Shown: piece after piece, positions 21,545 to 29,303 of the stretch | How the letters are laid out: every line of letters begins with the position of its first letter | How positions within the stretch are numbered: the stretch's first letter is position 1 | IMG/VR virus record: IMGVR_UViG_3300035670_000151 | Span: 1 to 64,000 of that record | Direction: 5' to 3' (one strand) | Origin: a virus | DNA: 64,000 nt | The notes under the pieces: model-generated | What the model saw: the letters and a program-made list of their open reading frames with translations, nothing else | What the model was told of the DNA's origin: nothing | Databases searched by the model: none | Program-made: the position numbers and the translations under genes

Positions 21545-22396
21545 AATGACTTTACGCGATTATCCCCATATGTAATTAGCAAGCTGAGAATACACTTACT
21601 AAGGGCAGTCTTAAACCCCTTATTGTTTAGGGCCTTTTCCACTATAACCCGGTCAAGGTATCATAGTAACTACCAACACCGCCATTTTATTAATCGCTGG
21701 CATTTGCGATATCACTACAAGCTACTCATAGTATCTTAATCCCATTGAAGTTTTACCTCCATTAAGCTCCCGCTAAAGAGCAATGAGTTCTTCCACTACA
21801 AACAATCCATCCTTGCGAGACTTCATGCCCCCACTCTAGGTAGGGCTTAGGTGCCTTTCACTTATAGCTGGACAAGGCTTTGCGTTGATGAATCAACTGC
21901 TGGATTTGAACCAACAATCAATGGATTAAGAGTCCATCGCATTACCGTTATGCTAAGTTGTTTCCAGTTAAGACGTGCTTGTCCAATGGTATCATTCCCT
22001 TTTGGGGAACAACATGCCACACGCCTCATGTCTTTCGCCTTGCGGGCTACTCAACGGTTACGTAAAGTGTCTCCACCTTTGGTAACTGGCTAATGCTCTT
22101 CCACGCTAATGGTCGAACTATTACCCTTATGGTTCACTATCGACTTCGAATAAGTTTTGCTTGGTGCAGGTGTTTGCGACTTCACTAGCTCACCGATTAG
22201 CTCTGCTAGTTATCCTTTCGGACCTAAAACCCTTATCCTTCAATCTATCCCCTACTTGTATAGAGGAACCTTTCGGTCAGTTCCATGTTGCTTAAGTTGA
22301 CCTATTACTAGGCGGCTTGGTTTGGCTCCTAACCTTTCACCAGATTACTCTAGCTTATCCGCTTCAAGCAGCGACCGGTTCGTTTCCTTGCCGGTG
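21545..22396 (-). ncRNA. Candidate large ornate RNA with embedded tRNA
   Basis: About 850 nt without a gene, downstream of a family promoter. Many short hairpins with GNRA-like or A-rich loops: ACC-GAAA-GGT, TCC-GAAA-GGA, GCC-CGCAA-GGC, TTCCC-CAAAA-GGGAA, CGCT-GCTTGA-AGCG, CATT-GCTC...GAGC-TTAATG. GGACAAG (minus 21984-21978) pairs with CTTGTCC (21876-21870) around the tRNA-Arg. Size, position in a phage tRNA cluster and internal tRNA recall GOLLD and ROOL RNAs; family membership is not shown. Confidence 0.5.
21891..21962 (-). tRNA. tRNA-Arg(TCT), CCA not encoded
   Basis: Anticodon arm ATGGA-CTCTTAA-TCCAT, T-loop TTCAAAT; acceptor has one A-A mismatch and, unlike most others here, no CCA follows. 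It is enclosed by the 7-bp GGACAAG/CTTGTCC stem of the large RNA candidate. Confidence 0.75.
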
Positions 22397-22401
22397 ATCT
22401 C

Positions 22402-22430
22402 TATCTAGGCGACGAATCGATTCGGTGCAA
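22402..22430 (-). promoter_or_regulatory. Promoter with CGAATC spacer, TTGCAC-17-TAGATA (minus strand)
   Basis: TTGCAC (22430-22425), 17-nt spacer carrying GAATCGATTC, TAGATA (22407-22402). Points into the 850-nt non-coding region and the tRNA genes beyond. Confidence 0.65.
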
Positions 22431-22513
22431 GAGAAAAATGCACCAAGCCCAAACTTTTTTTCTTGGCCCTGATCTTATATTTAATCTAGTATTATTTGAT
22501 TAAGGTCAAATAA

Positions 22514-22541
22514 AAACGGGGCCGTTAAGCCCCGTTTCTAT
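22514..22541 (-). terminator. Rho-independent terminator after terC
   Basis: Minus strand AAACGGGGC/GCCCCGTTT then TTATTT. Separates the Ter genes from the RNA region. Confidence 0.9.
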
Positions 22542-22548
22542 TAGCTTA

Positions 22549-23148
22549 TTAGGAAGTCCAAGACACGATGACTGGAACGTCCTGATAGATCAGATGACCC
22601 GCGATATAGAGGACCAGCAGCAAGCCGAACCAAGCCAGCCAACGATACTTCTCAATGAGTCTCGCTACCGCATTGGCAGCAAAGATCATGATGAAGATCG
22701 ACAACACGATACCGAAGATGAGCGCGAAGTAATGATCCCCGGCAGCACCAGCAACGGCAAGAATGTTATCGATGGACATCGAAAGATCGGCAAGAGCAAC
22801 GGCGAAGAGTGCGGAACGATAGTTCGCAGCAGCCGTTACGTTCTCCGTGCTACCATCAACGATACCATTGTCCCTGATATCCTTGAACATACCCCACGCC
22901 ACATAGAGCAGGGCAAGACCACCGGCGAGTCGGATACCGGGAATCTGTAGCAGGTAGGTCGCGAGGAACAGCAGAACGATGCGGAAACCTGCGGCCATGA
23001 ACATGCCGTATTTGATGACCTTCTTACGCTGTTCGGCGGGAAGGCTGGCGGCTTTTGCCCCGATAATAACGGCGTTATCACCGGAGAGAACGATGTCCAG
23101 CAGAACGATACTACCGAACGTCATCAGGTTAGCAAGTAACCATTCCAT
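22549..23148 (-). CDS. terC: TerC-family integral membrane protein
   Basis: 199 aa from the ATG overlapping the terB stop (TAATG). Seven or so hydrophobic spans; the family signatures LDIVLSGDNAVII (near residue 18) and ADLSMSIDNILAVA (near 125), with membrane-embedded acidic residues, are present. TerC proteins belong to the LysE-like superfamily and are linked to metal-ion export and tellurite resistance; many act on Mn2+. Coupled to terB, as in bacterial ter operons. Confidence 0.92.
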   Translation of the reverse strand: MEWLLANLMTFGSIVLLDIVLSGDNAVIIGAKAASLPAEQRKKVIKYGMFMAAGFRIVLLFLATYLLQIPGIRLAGGLALLYVAWGMFKDIRDNGIVDGSTENVTAAANYRSALFAVALADLSMSIDNILAVAGAAGDHYFALIFGIVLSIFIMIFAANAVARLIEKYRWLAWFGLLLVLYIAGHLIYQDVPVIVSWTS

Positions 23149-23594
23149 TATAGCGCATACTCCTGCGGGCGAAGACCGAGCTTGACGCAAATGGCCCGCG
23201 CCACCTGCTGTTCGGAGGGTTGGAACTCATTGTCGGCATTGGCCACGGCCAACATGCCAAGCATGATGACCTTTGCACCATCAGTGCCAGCAGCCTTTTC
23301 GATGCTCTCCATAAGAGCAACCTTACCAGCTACGGCAGAGAGGGACATTTCTTCGGCGCAGTCATCGATTGCCTTAGCAACCTCCGACGACTTGAAGGAA
23401 GGAAGTTTCTTGGCGATGACGCGGCCAAGAACCACCTTCTCTTCATCCGATACGTTGCCATCAGCGGCAGCGACCAGATAGGAAGCTTGGACGGTGCGAA
23501 TGAAAGTCGCCTTGTCGGACATGCGGCTAAGAGCCTTTTCAGCATCAGCCATGAAGTTGGAGGCGATGCCTTTGAGGCTATCGAGGAAACCCAT
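23148..23594 (-). CDS. terB: Tellurite-resistance TerB-like protein
   Basis: 148 aa, the usual TerB length. Starts MGFLDSLKGIASNFMADAEK. AADGNVSDEEK near residue 43 and NADNEFQPSEQ near 118 are the paired acidic helical motifs of TerB, which are thought to bind metal at the membrane surface. GGGG lies before the ATG. Cytosolic, probably docking on TerC. Directly upstream of terC in one transcript. Confidence 0.93.
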   Translation of the reverse strand: MGFLDSLKGIASNFMADAEKALSRMSDKATFIRTVQASYLVAAADGNVSDEEKVVLGRVIAKKLPSFKSSEVAKAIDDCAEEMSLSAVAGKVALMESIEKAAGTDGAKVIMLGMLAVANADNEFQPSEQQVARAICVKLGLRPQEYAL

Positions 23595-23610
23595 ATTAAA
23601 CCCCGCTACT

Positions 23611-23652
23611 AAAAGGGGTAGTAGAAGCATTTCTTCCTACTTCTACTACCCC
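23611..23652 (-). terminator. Long hairpin between vWA gene and terB
   Basis: GGGGTAGTAGAAG/CTTCTACTACCCC, perfect 13-bp stem, followed on the minus strand by TTTT. Ends the vWA transcript or lets a fraction through to terB. Confidence 0.8.
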
Positions 23653-23705
23653 AAGGTTATTCAGAACGATACCAACTAACTAGGTTGGTGATGTATTGCC
23701 GGCGA

Positions 23706-24305
23706 TTAGTCGGCAATGGCCTTGTTGATGAGGGCCAGCGGTTCCATCGAGTCCGCTTCGGTGACGCTCACAACGTCCACGATGTCGAACTTGCCGGTCA
23801 ACTGGTCGTCCAGATGATCGAGATAGTTCCGCGCCGCCTTGTCGTCGCCGATCTGGATGAAGAGGAACGTCAGGTCTTCATCCTTCGCGATGTTGTTCGA
23901 AGCATCGGTGATGAGCTTGGCGACCAGCGCCTGATCGTTCGGCTCGCCATCGGTGAAGATGACGGCGAAGGTCTTCTTGCCGGTCTTCTTCTGCTTGTCG
24001 ATGGTCCACGCGATGGCATCATGCAGCGGGGTCGAACCACGCGGACCACGCGAAGCGAACAGCTTGTCGATGGTGGCGGACGTAACGCCTTCTTCGACTT
24101 CGAAGTTCGGGCCGAACACACCGACATCGATGCCGTCAGCGTCGAACGGTTCGATGGCGCGGATGAAGCCCAGCAGCGACTCTTGCATTTCCTGCCAGCG
24201 GGTCTTCCCCGGCATCTTGACGGACGGATTGCCCATCGAACCCGAAGCGTCGATCAGGGCAACGAAATCGAATTCAGATGCCGTTTCGGCGTTCAACTGA
24301 GTCAT
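23706..24305 (-). CDS. vWA-domain protein, TerF/TerY-like
   Basis: 199 aa, one von Willebrand A domain. MIDAS motif DASGSM at residues 19-24, the Thr of the second motif at GSTPLHDA and the Asp of FTDGEPND are all present, so metal binding should be intact. Such vWA proteins (TerF C-terminus, TerY) belong to ter operons and are believed to be adaptors. GC-rich, like terB and terC. Own promoter upstream. Confidence 0.88.
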   Translation of the reverse strand: MTQLNAETASEFDFVALIDASGSMGNPSVKMPGKTRWQEMQESLLGFIRAIEPFDADGIDVGVFGPNFEVEEGVTSATIDKLFASRGPRGSTPLHDAIAWTIDKQKKTGKKTFAVIFTDGEPNDQALVAKLITDASNNIAKDEDLTFLFIQIGDDKAARNYLDHLDDQLTGKFDIVDVVSVTEADSMEPLALINKAIAD

Positions 24306-24379
24306 GGTAATACCTCTTACCAGAGCGGTTAAAAAAGGAACCTACTAACTAAACCACCCGATAGCCAGTAGATGATTTC

Positions 24380-24408
24380 GGTCTAGCGACCTGAGATTCG
24401 CCCGTCAA
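24380..24408 (-). promoter_or_regulatory. Promoter with CGAATC spacer, TTGACG-17-TAGACC (minus strand)
   Basis: TTGACG (24408-24403) and TAGACC (24385-24380), spacer 17 nt with GCGAATC. About 75 nt before the vWA start codon. Confidence 0.65.
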
Positions 24409-24442
24409 CAGAAAAGTTTGGCGAGAGAAACTTTTTCTTACC

Positions 24443-24814
24443 TTAGCTGTAACGGTAAACTACTTCCGCCATTACTAGGTAAGTTAGTGAATGGATTAGT
24501 TGGTCGAAACCTGTCCAAACCCAAAACTCATAATGGGTGTTACACTTCCACCCCATATGTGCATTCAACTTCATCTTGAAGTAGTCCATATGGTAGTGAA
24601 CGATGAATTCGAACGCTACCAGATAGGCTATTACTGACTTATCATCAATAAAGAATGGCAATATTACGGCAGAAGCTATCCCATGTTGAGCGGAATGAAC
24701 TAGTCCGCCCCAATGCCCGTATCTTCCTTTGTTCTGCCATTGATAGGCTGGTTGATAAACGAAATCGAAGATGAAATGCTTAATTACCAAGCATACTAGC
24801 AAGGTTATTATCAT
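24443..24814 (-). CDS. DUF3307 membrane protein, 123 aa
   Basis: Several hydrophobic spans and the typical N-terminal pattern DFVYQPAYQWQNKGRYGHW followed by GGLVHSAQHG; DUF3307 proteins occur in phages and bacteria without known function. ATGA coupling with the small gene upstream. Confidence 0.85.
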   Translation of the reverse strand: MIITLLVCLVIKHFIFDFVYQPAYQWQNKGRYGHWGGLVHSAQHGIASAVILPFFIDDKSVIAYLVAFEFIVHYHMDYFKMKLNAHMGWKCNTHYEFWVWTGFDQLIHSLTYLVMAEVVYRYS

Positions 24815-24984
24815 ACCATCAGTTGCGGGGCTGTCTCAAACCAGTAAGCATAGCCTTCTTCCGCTTCTTCATTCTGCTGGTCGCAATATTCTTGGGCGTC
24901 GATCCGGTTGTAAAGGTAGCCCTTCACTTCATCGGATAATTCGGGCTTAGCAGCACACCCATACAAAATTACGTAAACTTCCAC
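24811..24984 (-). CDS. Hypothetical protein, 57 aa
   Basis: GTG start at 24984 with GGAG about 10 nt upstream. Acidic helical middle (CDQQNEEAEEGYAYWFE). Ends overlapping the DUF3307 start. Confidence 0.6.
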   Translation of the reverse strand: MEVYVILYGCAAKPELSDEVKGYLYNRIDAQEYCDQQNEEAEEGYAYWFETAPQLMV

Positions 24985-25006
24985 CGCTCATAACTCCCCA
25001 GAAACG

Positions 25007-25054
25007 AAAAGGGCGGGAATCGCCCTGTATTGAAACAGATAGCGATTCCCGCCC
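25007..25054 (-). terminator. Strong Rho-independent terminator
   Basis: GGGCGGGAATCGC/GCGATTCCCGCCC (13 bp), then TTTT on the minus strand. Ends the PTH2-like unit. Confidence 0.92.
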
Positions 25055-25074
25055 GTGTAGGAAAGAGGAAAATT

Positions 25075-25398
25075 TCAATTTCCGAAGCGTAACGTCTTAT
25101 AATTCTTGAACACTTCCCTAGTCGGACCTCTTACCGGGACTGAGGCGACGGCTGTTAGCTCATCGTCCATGGCCCCTTCATTAAAGGTAGAATAAGGAAT
25201 GTCATTGTCAGCCATTAGGAGCGCAGCTTTGTGAAGCTCCCTTTCGTTTCTAACTCCGATCCCAACGAAATGAACATACTCCCAAAGCTTATCGGGACTC
25301 TTAGCGCCTGCCTTAGCAGCAACATGCCCAAATTGGATTAGTTGCTGCTCCGGTGTTATATCTTGGCGCACAAAGATATAGCAATAATATGGAGTCAT
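25075..25398 (-). CDS. PTH2-like (peptidyl-tRNA hydrolase 2 fold) protein
   Basis: 107 aa. YCYIFVRQDITPEQQLIQFG then HVAAKAG matches the strand-helix start of PTH2 (R.DL...Q..Q..HA), and the C-terminal F.EG..DDELTAVAS corresponds to F.EPDL...TAIA. PTH2 releases peptides from stalled peptidyl-tRNA. Here the EPD triad reads EGAMDDEL, so activity is uncertain. Coupled (TAATG) to the gene upstream and placed within the tRNA region. Confidence 0.75.
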   Translation of the reverse strand: MTPYYCYIFVRQDITPEQQLIQFGHVAAKAGAKSPDKLWEYVHFVGIGVRNERELHKAALLMADNDIPYSTFNEGAMDDELTAVASVPVRGPTREVFKNYKTLRFGN

Positions 25399-25724
25399 TA
25401 TGCTACGCCTTTGGTGGCTTGGAAAATTACTTCCCAAGCGCCTTGTTCGGCTTCTGTTAGATATTCTTTCGTTAGATAACGATATTTCAGGCTGGCTTCA
25501 TAGCGAGCGTGATTGATGCCCCAATACTGTAGAGCGCCGTTGGCGACCTTAGTAGGGTTTGTGGGCTTAGTGAAAGCCTTCTTTAGTAGGGCGATTGCAA
25601 CGCCAACCTTGTCCTCGCTCTTAGCACGAATGGCCTTGATGATGCAGCGAGTATAAACGTCTGCTCTTGAAACGTCTTTGTTGTTGGCTAGGGTATTGTA
25701 ATGGTCGAAATAGTTCTTAGTCAT
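25398..25724 (-). CDS. Hypothetical protein, 108 aa
   Basis: Helical, basic. First gene behind a consensus promoter and coupled to the PTH2-like gene, so perhaps functionally linked. Not recognised. Confidence 0.7.
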   Translation of the reverse strand: MTKNYFDHYNTLANNKDVSRADVYTRCIIKAIRAKSEDKVGVAIALLKKAFTKPTNPTKVANGALQYWGINHARYEASLKYRYLTKEYLTEAEQGAWEVIFQATKGVA

Positions 25725-25843
25725 GTGTATTGTCCTTTAATCTTAAAATAAATCAGTAAATCGCTTTGGGTTAGATACTGACTACTTTAAGGAGGACGAT
25801 GGGGCAGCTAGTGCATTCTACTTTCCTTCTGTAGTGAGCTTTC

Positions 25844-25871
25844 AATATAACACGTAATTCTAAGTTGTCAA
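25844..25871 (-). promoter_or_regulatory. Near-consensus promoter TTGACA-16-TATATT (minus strand)
   Basis: TTGACA (25871-25866) and TATATT (25849-25844) preceded by GTG, giving GTGTTATATT as at the late promoters. Drives the 25398-25724 genes. Confidence 0.75.
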
Positions 25872-25948
25872 GCGGGCCGGTTGCTACCCCGGAAATGGCA
25901 CGAAACAAGCGACCTTCAATGCTACATTACCCTTGCCACTAGTTATAG

Positions 25949-26287
25949 TTAGTGGCGAACGTTCTTAGCCCACTGTTTGCGGGCCTTAGTCCCAAGCTTC
26001 CAAGACTTGCCGCCCCACTTAGAGATATGTTCATCGTCCCATTTAGTGGGGACGTTCATACGTCTGCTGCGAAGCTTGACCTTGTAGTGCTGGATTTCTT
26101 CGTCTTTGCGAGCGTTACGATTTTGACGCTTCTCGTTCATAACCCGGTGACGATCACCGAAGTTTTCGAGGGCGTAAAAATTACGTCGCCACCAGCCAAT
26201 ATCTCTAGGGCCATAAGAGGCGAGGACGCCCGAAAGTCCCCAAAGGCGGTTTTGAACTTTGTTAATTTCGTAGTGTTGTTTCTTCAT
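25949..26287 (-). CDS. Very basic hypothetical protein, 112 aa
   Basis: Over a quarter of residues are Lys, Arg or His, with repeated Trp. Probably binds nucleic acid. Own region between promoter and tRNA; no family recognised. Confidence 0.68.
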   Translation of the reverse strand: MKKQHYEINKVQNRLWGLSGVLASYGPRDIGWWRRNFYALENFGDRHRVMNEKRQNRNARKDEEIQHYKVKLRSRRMNVPTKWDDEHISKWGGKSWKLGTKARKQWAKNVRH

Positions 26288-26421
26288 GAATATCTCCCTT
26301 CATATTCGGGAAATATCATGCTCCATATAGTTCATATTTAATTCCTTACTTAATAAGGCGGAAGGCTACTATGACCGAGTAGGCGTAACTTCGCTTTAAG
26401 AGGGATACTCACCTTAGAAAC

Positions 26422-26498
26422 TGGTGCGCGTTACAGGGATCGAACCCGTGGCCTGTCGGATTAGGGGCCGACTGCTCTACCAACTGAGCTAAACGCGC
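26422..26498 (-). tRNA. tRNA with 8-nt anticodon loop, probably Arg(CCT)-like
   Basis: Acceptor GCGCGTT/AACGCGC, T-loop TTCGATC and CCA perfect. The anticodon stem GTCGG/CCGAC encloses CCCCTAAT, eight bases instead of seven and without the usual U33. Isotype therefore uncertain. Confidence 0.8.
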
Positions 26499-26531
26499 TT
26501 GATTTTCAGGGCTATAGCCGATTCGGGAACG

Positions 26532-27101
26532 TCACGCAACCTTTGTTTCTGACATTCTTTTAACCGCTAGTCCTACTACGTCTTCTAGTCGATTCCACAG
26601 AAGAGCGTCTTTCGTTGTGTTTGTCATAAGAGGGCGGACATTATTAGAAAAATCCCCGAACTCTCTAATATACATTCCTAGTTGCTTGCTCTTATTGATT
26701 ACACTGAACTTCATATTAACAATACGATCAGCTACTTTAACCGGCGCTGCTGCGGGAAGTGCTGCTAGTTTTTTGTAGACGCTAGCATTGCGTTCCTTAC
26801 GATTGGCCCCTTCGCCAGTGCAAGCGAACACCATAGCAGCAATCTCAGAGCCGAAGCATTCGGCCAGCCTGTTAATAGACATATCGCAGTCTTCTAGGAC
26901 ATCGTGAAGCCATCCGCTAGCTCGATATTTAAAGTCATCGTAGCCATTTGCTACTAGAGTTTCTTCTACATGGGCTAGGTGGAAAGGATAAGGGAAGTCA
27001 CCATAACGCTGATCGCCATGAAGTCTAATAGCAAAAGAGCGGAAGTCTTCTATATAACCTTCTAATCTAGGTGTTGCAGGTGTTGTTAATAGAGTTATCA
27101 T
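26532..27101 (-). CDS. HD-domain protein, small alarmone hydrolase-like
   Basis: 189 aa; ATG at 27101 with AGGA 8 nt upstream. H..HRY..FPYPFHLAHVEE, then WLHDVLEDCD (HD motif near residue 66) and VKVADRIVNM (near 122) follow the order of SpoT/MESH1-type (p)ppGpp hydrolases: H...HD...D. It would remove alarmone or a related nucleotide. Another HD substrate is possible. Confidence 0.78.
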   Translation of the reverse strand: MITLLTTPATPRLEGYIEDFRSFAIRLHGDQRYGDFPYPFHLAHVEETLVANGYDDFKYRASGWLHDVLEDCDMSINRLAECFGSEIAAMVFACTGEGANRKERNASVYKKLAALPAAAPVKVADRIVNMKFSVINKSKQLGMYIREFGDFSNNVRPLMTNTTKDALLWNRLEDVVGLAVKRMSETKVA

Positions 27102-27119
27102 TAGCAATCCTTTGTAATT

Positions 27120-27129
27120 GTGTTATACT
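27120..27129 (+). promoter_or_regulatory. GTGTTATA promoter box
   Basis: GTGTTATACT lies 36 nt before the ATG at 27156, the same distance as the boxes before 38651 and 48851. Confidence 0.5.
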
Positions 27130-27155
27130 TCGGCGCAACAAAGTAAGGAATAACT

Positions 27156-27602
27156 ATGAGCAGCCAAAGACAGCCTAGATATGACCACGGAACGAACGTT
27201 GACACAAGGCTTTCTAGATTAGAGACTATCATTGATAGCATTTCATCTACTCTAGATAAGATTCAAAACAAGTTAGATACCGAGTCGAAGATTAACTGGA
27301 CACCCATTGGTATCGGCATTACTATTTTCATGACTGTAGTAGGTTCTTTTGGGACTATCTACACCACGCGAATGAATGCAACCGACTCCAACCTCAAAGC
27401 AATGACGGAAGCTACACAAGCTCTTGCCGTCGCTTCTACCGAACAGCGTATTACGTTACAGACTGTTAAGGATCGCCAAGATGACTTCAAAACGCAGACA
27501 ACCTCCAAGTTTAATGAAGTTGATGGAAGACTATCTAAGTATTCTGATCGCCTTAGGGCACTTGAGGCCGTTACGCCTACTAAAGTGAAGGTAGCGGAGT
27601 AA
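27156..27602 (+). CDS. Single-span membrane protein with coiled coils, 148 aa
   Basis: Lone + strand gene among minus-strand genes. Coiled coil (residues 15-45), one membrane span (about 50-70), then a second coiled coil. The layout recalls phage membrane proteins annotated as holin- or spanin-like, and its GTGTTATA promoter suggests late expression; the role is not proven. Confidence 0.75.
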   Translation: MSSQRQPRYDHGTNVDTRLSRLETIIDSISSTLDKIQNKLDTESKINWTPIGIGITIFMTVVGSFGTIYTTRMNATDSNLKAMTEATQALAVASTEQRITLQTVKDRQDDFKTQTTSKFNEVDGRLSKYSDRLRALEAVTPTKVKVAE

Positions 27603-28001
27603 TTAACTCCACCACCATTGTCTATAACCGCAATCCATGGCATAGGGCTTCCAAGCCATAGGTAGAACACAGTTCATGCTAGCCAAGGCGAACATTGGCC
27701 CTATGTCATCATGCGAGTAACCAGCTAGGCCAGTTCCTAGCGCAGTAACTTTAAAAGTTATATCAGAATTCCGCTCTGCGAATTTGAGAAACTTATCTAC
27801 GTGCATTTTAATGGTCCTGAGGGGCAAAACCTTTAAAGCTGCATCCTTGGTAGGGACAGCGTAGGATTGGCCCTGTAGACCCTCTCCCTGCCCGTAAATC
27901 GCCCCATATTGAAGCCTAGCTATAGAAGCGGCACCTTTGCCATGCCTTCCTGCTAAATTGCTACCGAAAACAAAGATCGGTTTAGTAACGTCCGTATTCA
28001 T
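27603..28001 (-). CDS. A1S_2505-family phage non-structural protein
   Basis: 132 aa. FVFGSNLAGRHGKGAASIA, then GQGEGLQGQSYAVPTKD, then VTALGTGLAGYSHDDI: the conserved blocks of this phage family, which resembles macro/ADP-ribose-type folds. Activity unknown. Confidence 0.85.
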   Translation of the reverse strand: MNTDVTKPIFVFGSNLAGRHGKGAASIARLQYGAIYGQGEGLQGQSYAVPTKDAALKVLPLRTIKMHVDKFLKFAERNSDITFKVTALGTGLAGYSHDDIGPMFALASMNCVLPMAWKPYAMDCGYRQWWWS

Positions 28002-28416
28002 GGAGTTGCTTTCTTTCCATCATAATTAATTTGGGGTCGGGTGGTGGTTCGGGTAGCTTATCTGCCTTAGGCGGTGGGCGTTGACCCCAATCGACCGGTC
28101 TGGATGATACCGGGATAATCTTTTCTGGCTCAAATCGATATACGACTCTGCCTGTCTCTAGGCATCGATCACTTTTCTTTCGAGCTTCCAGAATTACCGA
28201 ACGCATATGGTGGAAGAAATGCTCATATTCCTCCCTACCATTTAACATTACACGCATCATATCGATGCGATACCCGTAGGTGTTGCTAGAGGCGTATTGC
28301 TCGACAACTCTTATGTTGATTTCTTGGTTTAGCTTATCTTCATAAGAGTCGACTTTAAGGTGCAGTTCTCTAGCAAGCTCCCTACAAAGGTCTTCCAGAA
28401 CTGGAGCGCTAGCCAA
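27982..28416 (-). CDS. Hypothetical protein, 144 aa
   Basis: TTG start overlapping the methyltransferase stop; GGGAAG lies before it. Helical N-terminal two thirds and Pro-rich tail (PPPKADKLPEPPPDPK). Not recognised. Confidence 0.62.
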   Translation of the reverse strand: MASAPVLEDLCRELARELHLKVDSYEDKLNQEINIRVVEQYASSNTYGYRIDMMRVMLNGREEYEHFFHHMRSVILEARKKSDRCLETGRVVYRFEPEKIIPVSSRPVDWGQRPPPKADKLPEPPPDPKLIMMERKQLHEYGRY

Positions 28417-28969
28417 GCTTCCCTACCTCGTCGCCAACCTTAGTCCAATCCTTGCGGTAGGTATTGCGGGCGAACATTTCTAGGTAAGGGCCGTCATAAA
28501 GCCGCTCGATAAAGTCATAGACTTCATCAGGCTTACGACTATGCTCTCTTACTGTTGATTGGAAGACCTGCCTAACGCCACGGTCTTTAACTCTAGGCGG
28601 ATTACCTCGACGCCCTAGTAGAACCATTTCCATACCGGCCCTAGTGTAGTAGCCGGTGGACATGTGTTTCTTGCCATGCTTGGTTAGCTTATCCCAAACG
28701 AAAGCAATTGACTTATAATCAAAGCCCCAAGCGTCCATTACTTCGAACGCTTCTGGAAGAAGGGGCTGATAAACCCACATTAAAAGAATAGAGTCTTTAG
28801 CAGCTACCTCTTTAACAGGTAGCGCACAAATGTCTGCGATAGACATTGTTTTATAATGCTTCGAAGGGGATTTATCTTCACCCTTGGCACTGTATGTTTT
28901 GAATGTCCAAGCCGGATCGGCGTAGATGACCGGGAACTTTCGGCCTTCCTCAATTAACTTATCTAACAA
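28409..28969 (-). CDS. MT-A70-family adenine methyltransferase
   Basis: 186 aa. VIYADPAWTF carries the catalytic motif, DPAW in place of the usual DPPW. A SAM-binding-like C-terminal segment and the STGYYTRAGMEMVLLGRRG block fit MT-A70 proteins that form N6-methyladenine in DNA or RNA. A phage enzyme of this type may protect its DNA against restriction. TTG start with AGGTAAG upstream. Confidence 0.85.
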   Translation of the reverse strand: MLDKLIEEGRKFPVIYADPAWTFKTYSAKGEDKSPSKHYKTMSIADICALPVKEVAAKDSILLMWVYQPLLPEAFEVMDAWGFDYKSIAFVWDKLTKHGKKHMSTGYYTRAGMEMVLLGRRGNPPRVKDRGVRQVFQSTVREHSRKPDEVYDFIERLYDGPYLEMFARNTYRKDWTKVGDEVGKLG

Positions 28970-28973
28970 ACAA

Positions 28974-29303
28974 TCACTTACCTGTTGCGATATCTATCCA
29001 TCTTTTGGAGTTGGAGATATAGGTTTCTATCTCTTTCCGCATGTTCTGATCTGGGCCTACCAGTAGAAGAGTCGGAAGAGGTTGGTGCTTATCGATGCTA
29101 AGTTCCACAATGGCTTTAGCTACTCTAAGACCGTTGATATTTTCGCCATGAAAGCAGTCAATAACTACGTGACCAACCTTGGTAGCAGCGAAATTAGCAT
29201 CGAAACTAGAAGTAGTTTCAACATGCTCCCATTCCAACTTATCCATTCCCTTAGGGAACTTAATGTTAGCGGGCTTAATGCGTTCGCTGGCGAAAATATT
29301 CAT
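28974..29303 (-). CDS. Hypothetical protein, 109 aa
   Basis: Alternating strands and helices with VVIDCFHGENINGLRVAKAI and LPTLLLVGPDQ suggest a small Rossmann-like fold. Not recognised. Ends 4 nt before the methyltransferase. Confidence 0.65.
   Translation of the reverse strand: MNIFASERIKPANIKFPKGMDKLEWEHVETTSSFDANFAATKVGHVVIDCFHGENINGLRVAKAIVELSIDKHQPLPTLLLVGPDQNMRKEIETYISNSKRWIDIATGK

Noticed and set aside
21545-22093. Several + strand open frames of 60-120 codons between tRNA genes (also 21219-21575)
   Set aside because: They run through tRNA T-arms and hairpins, lack ribosome sites and lie antisense to the RNA genes.
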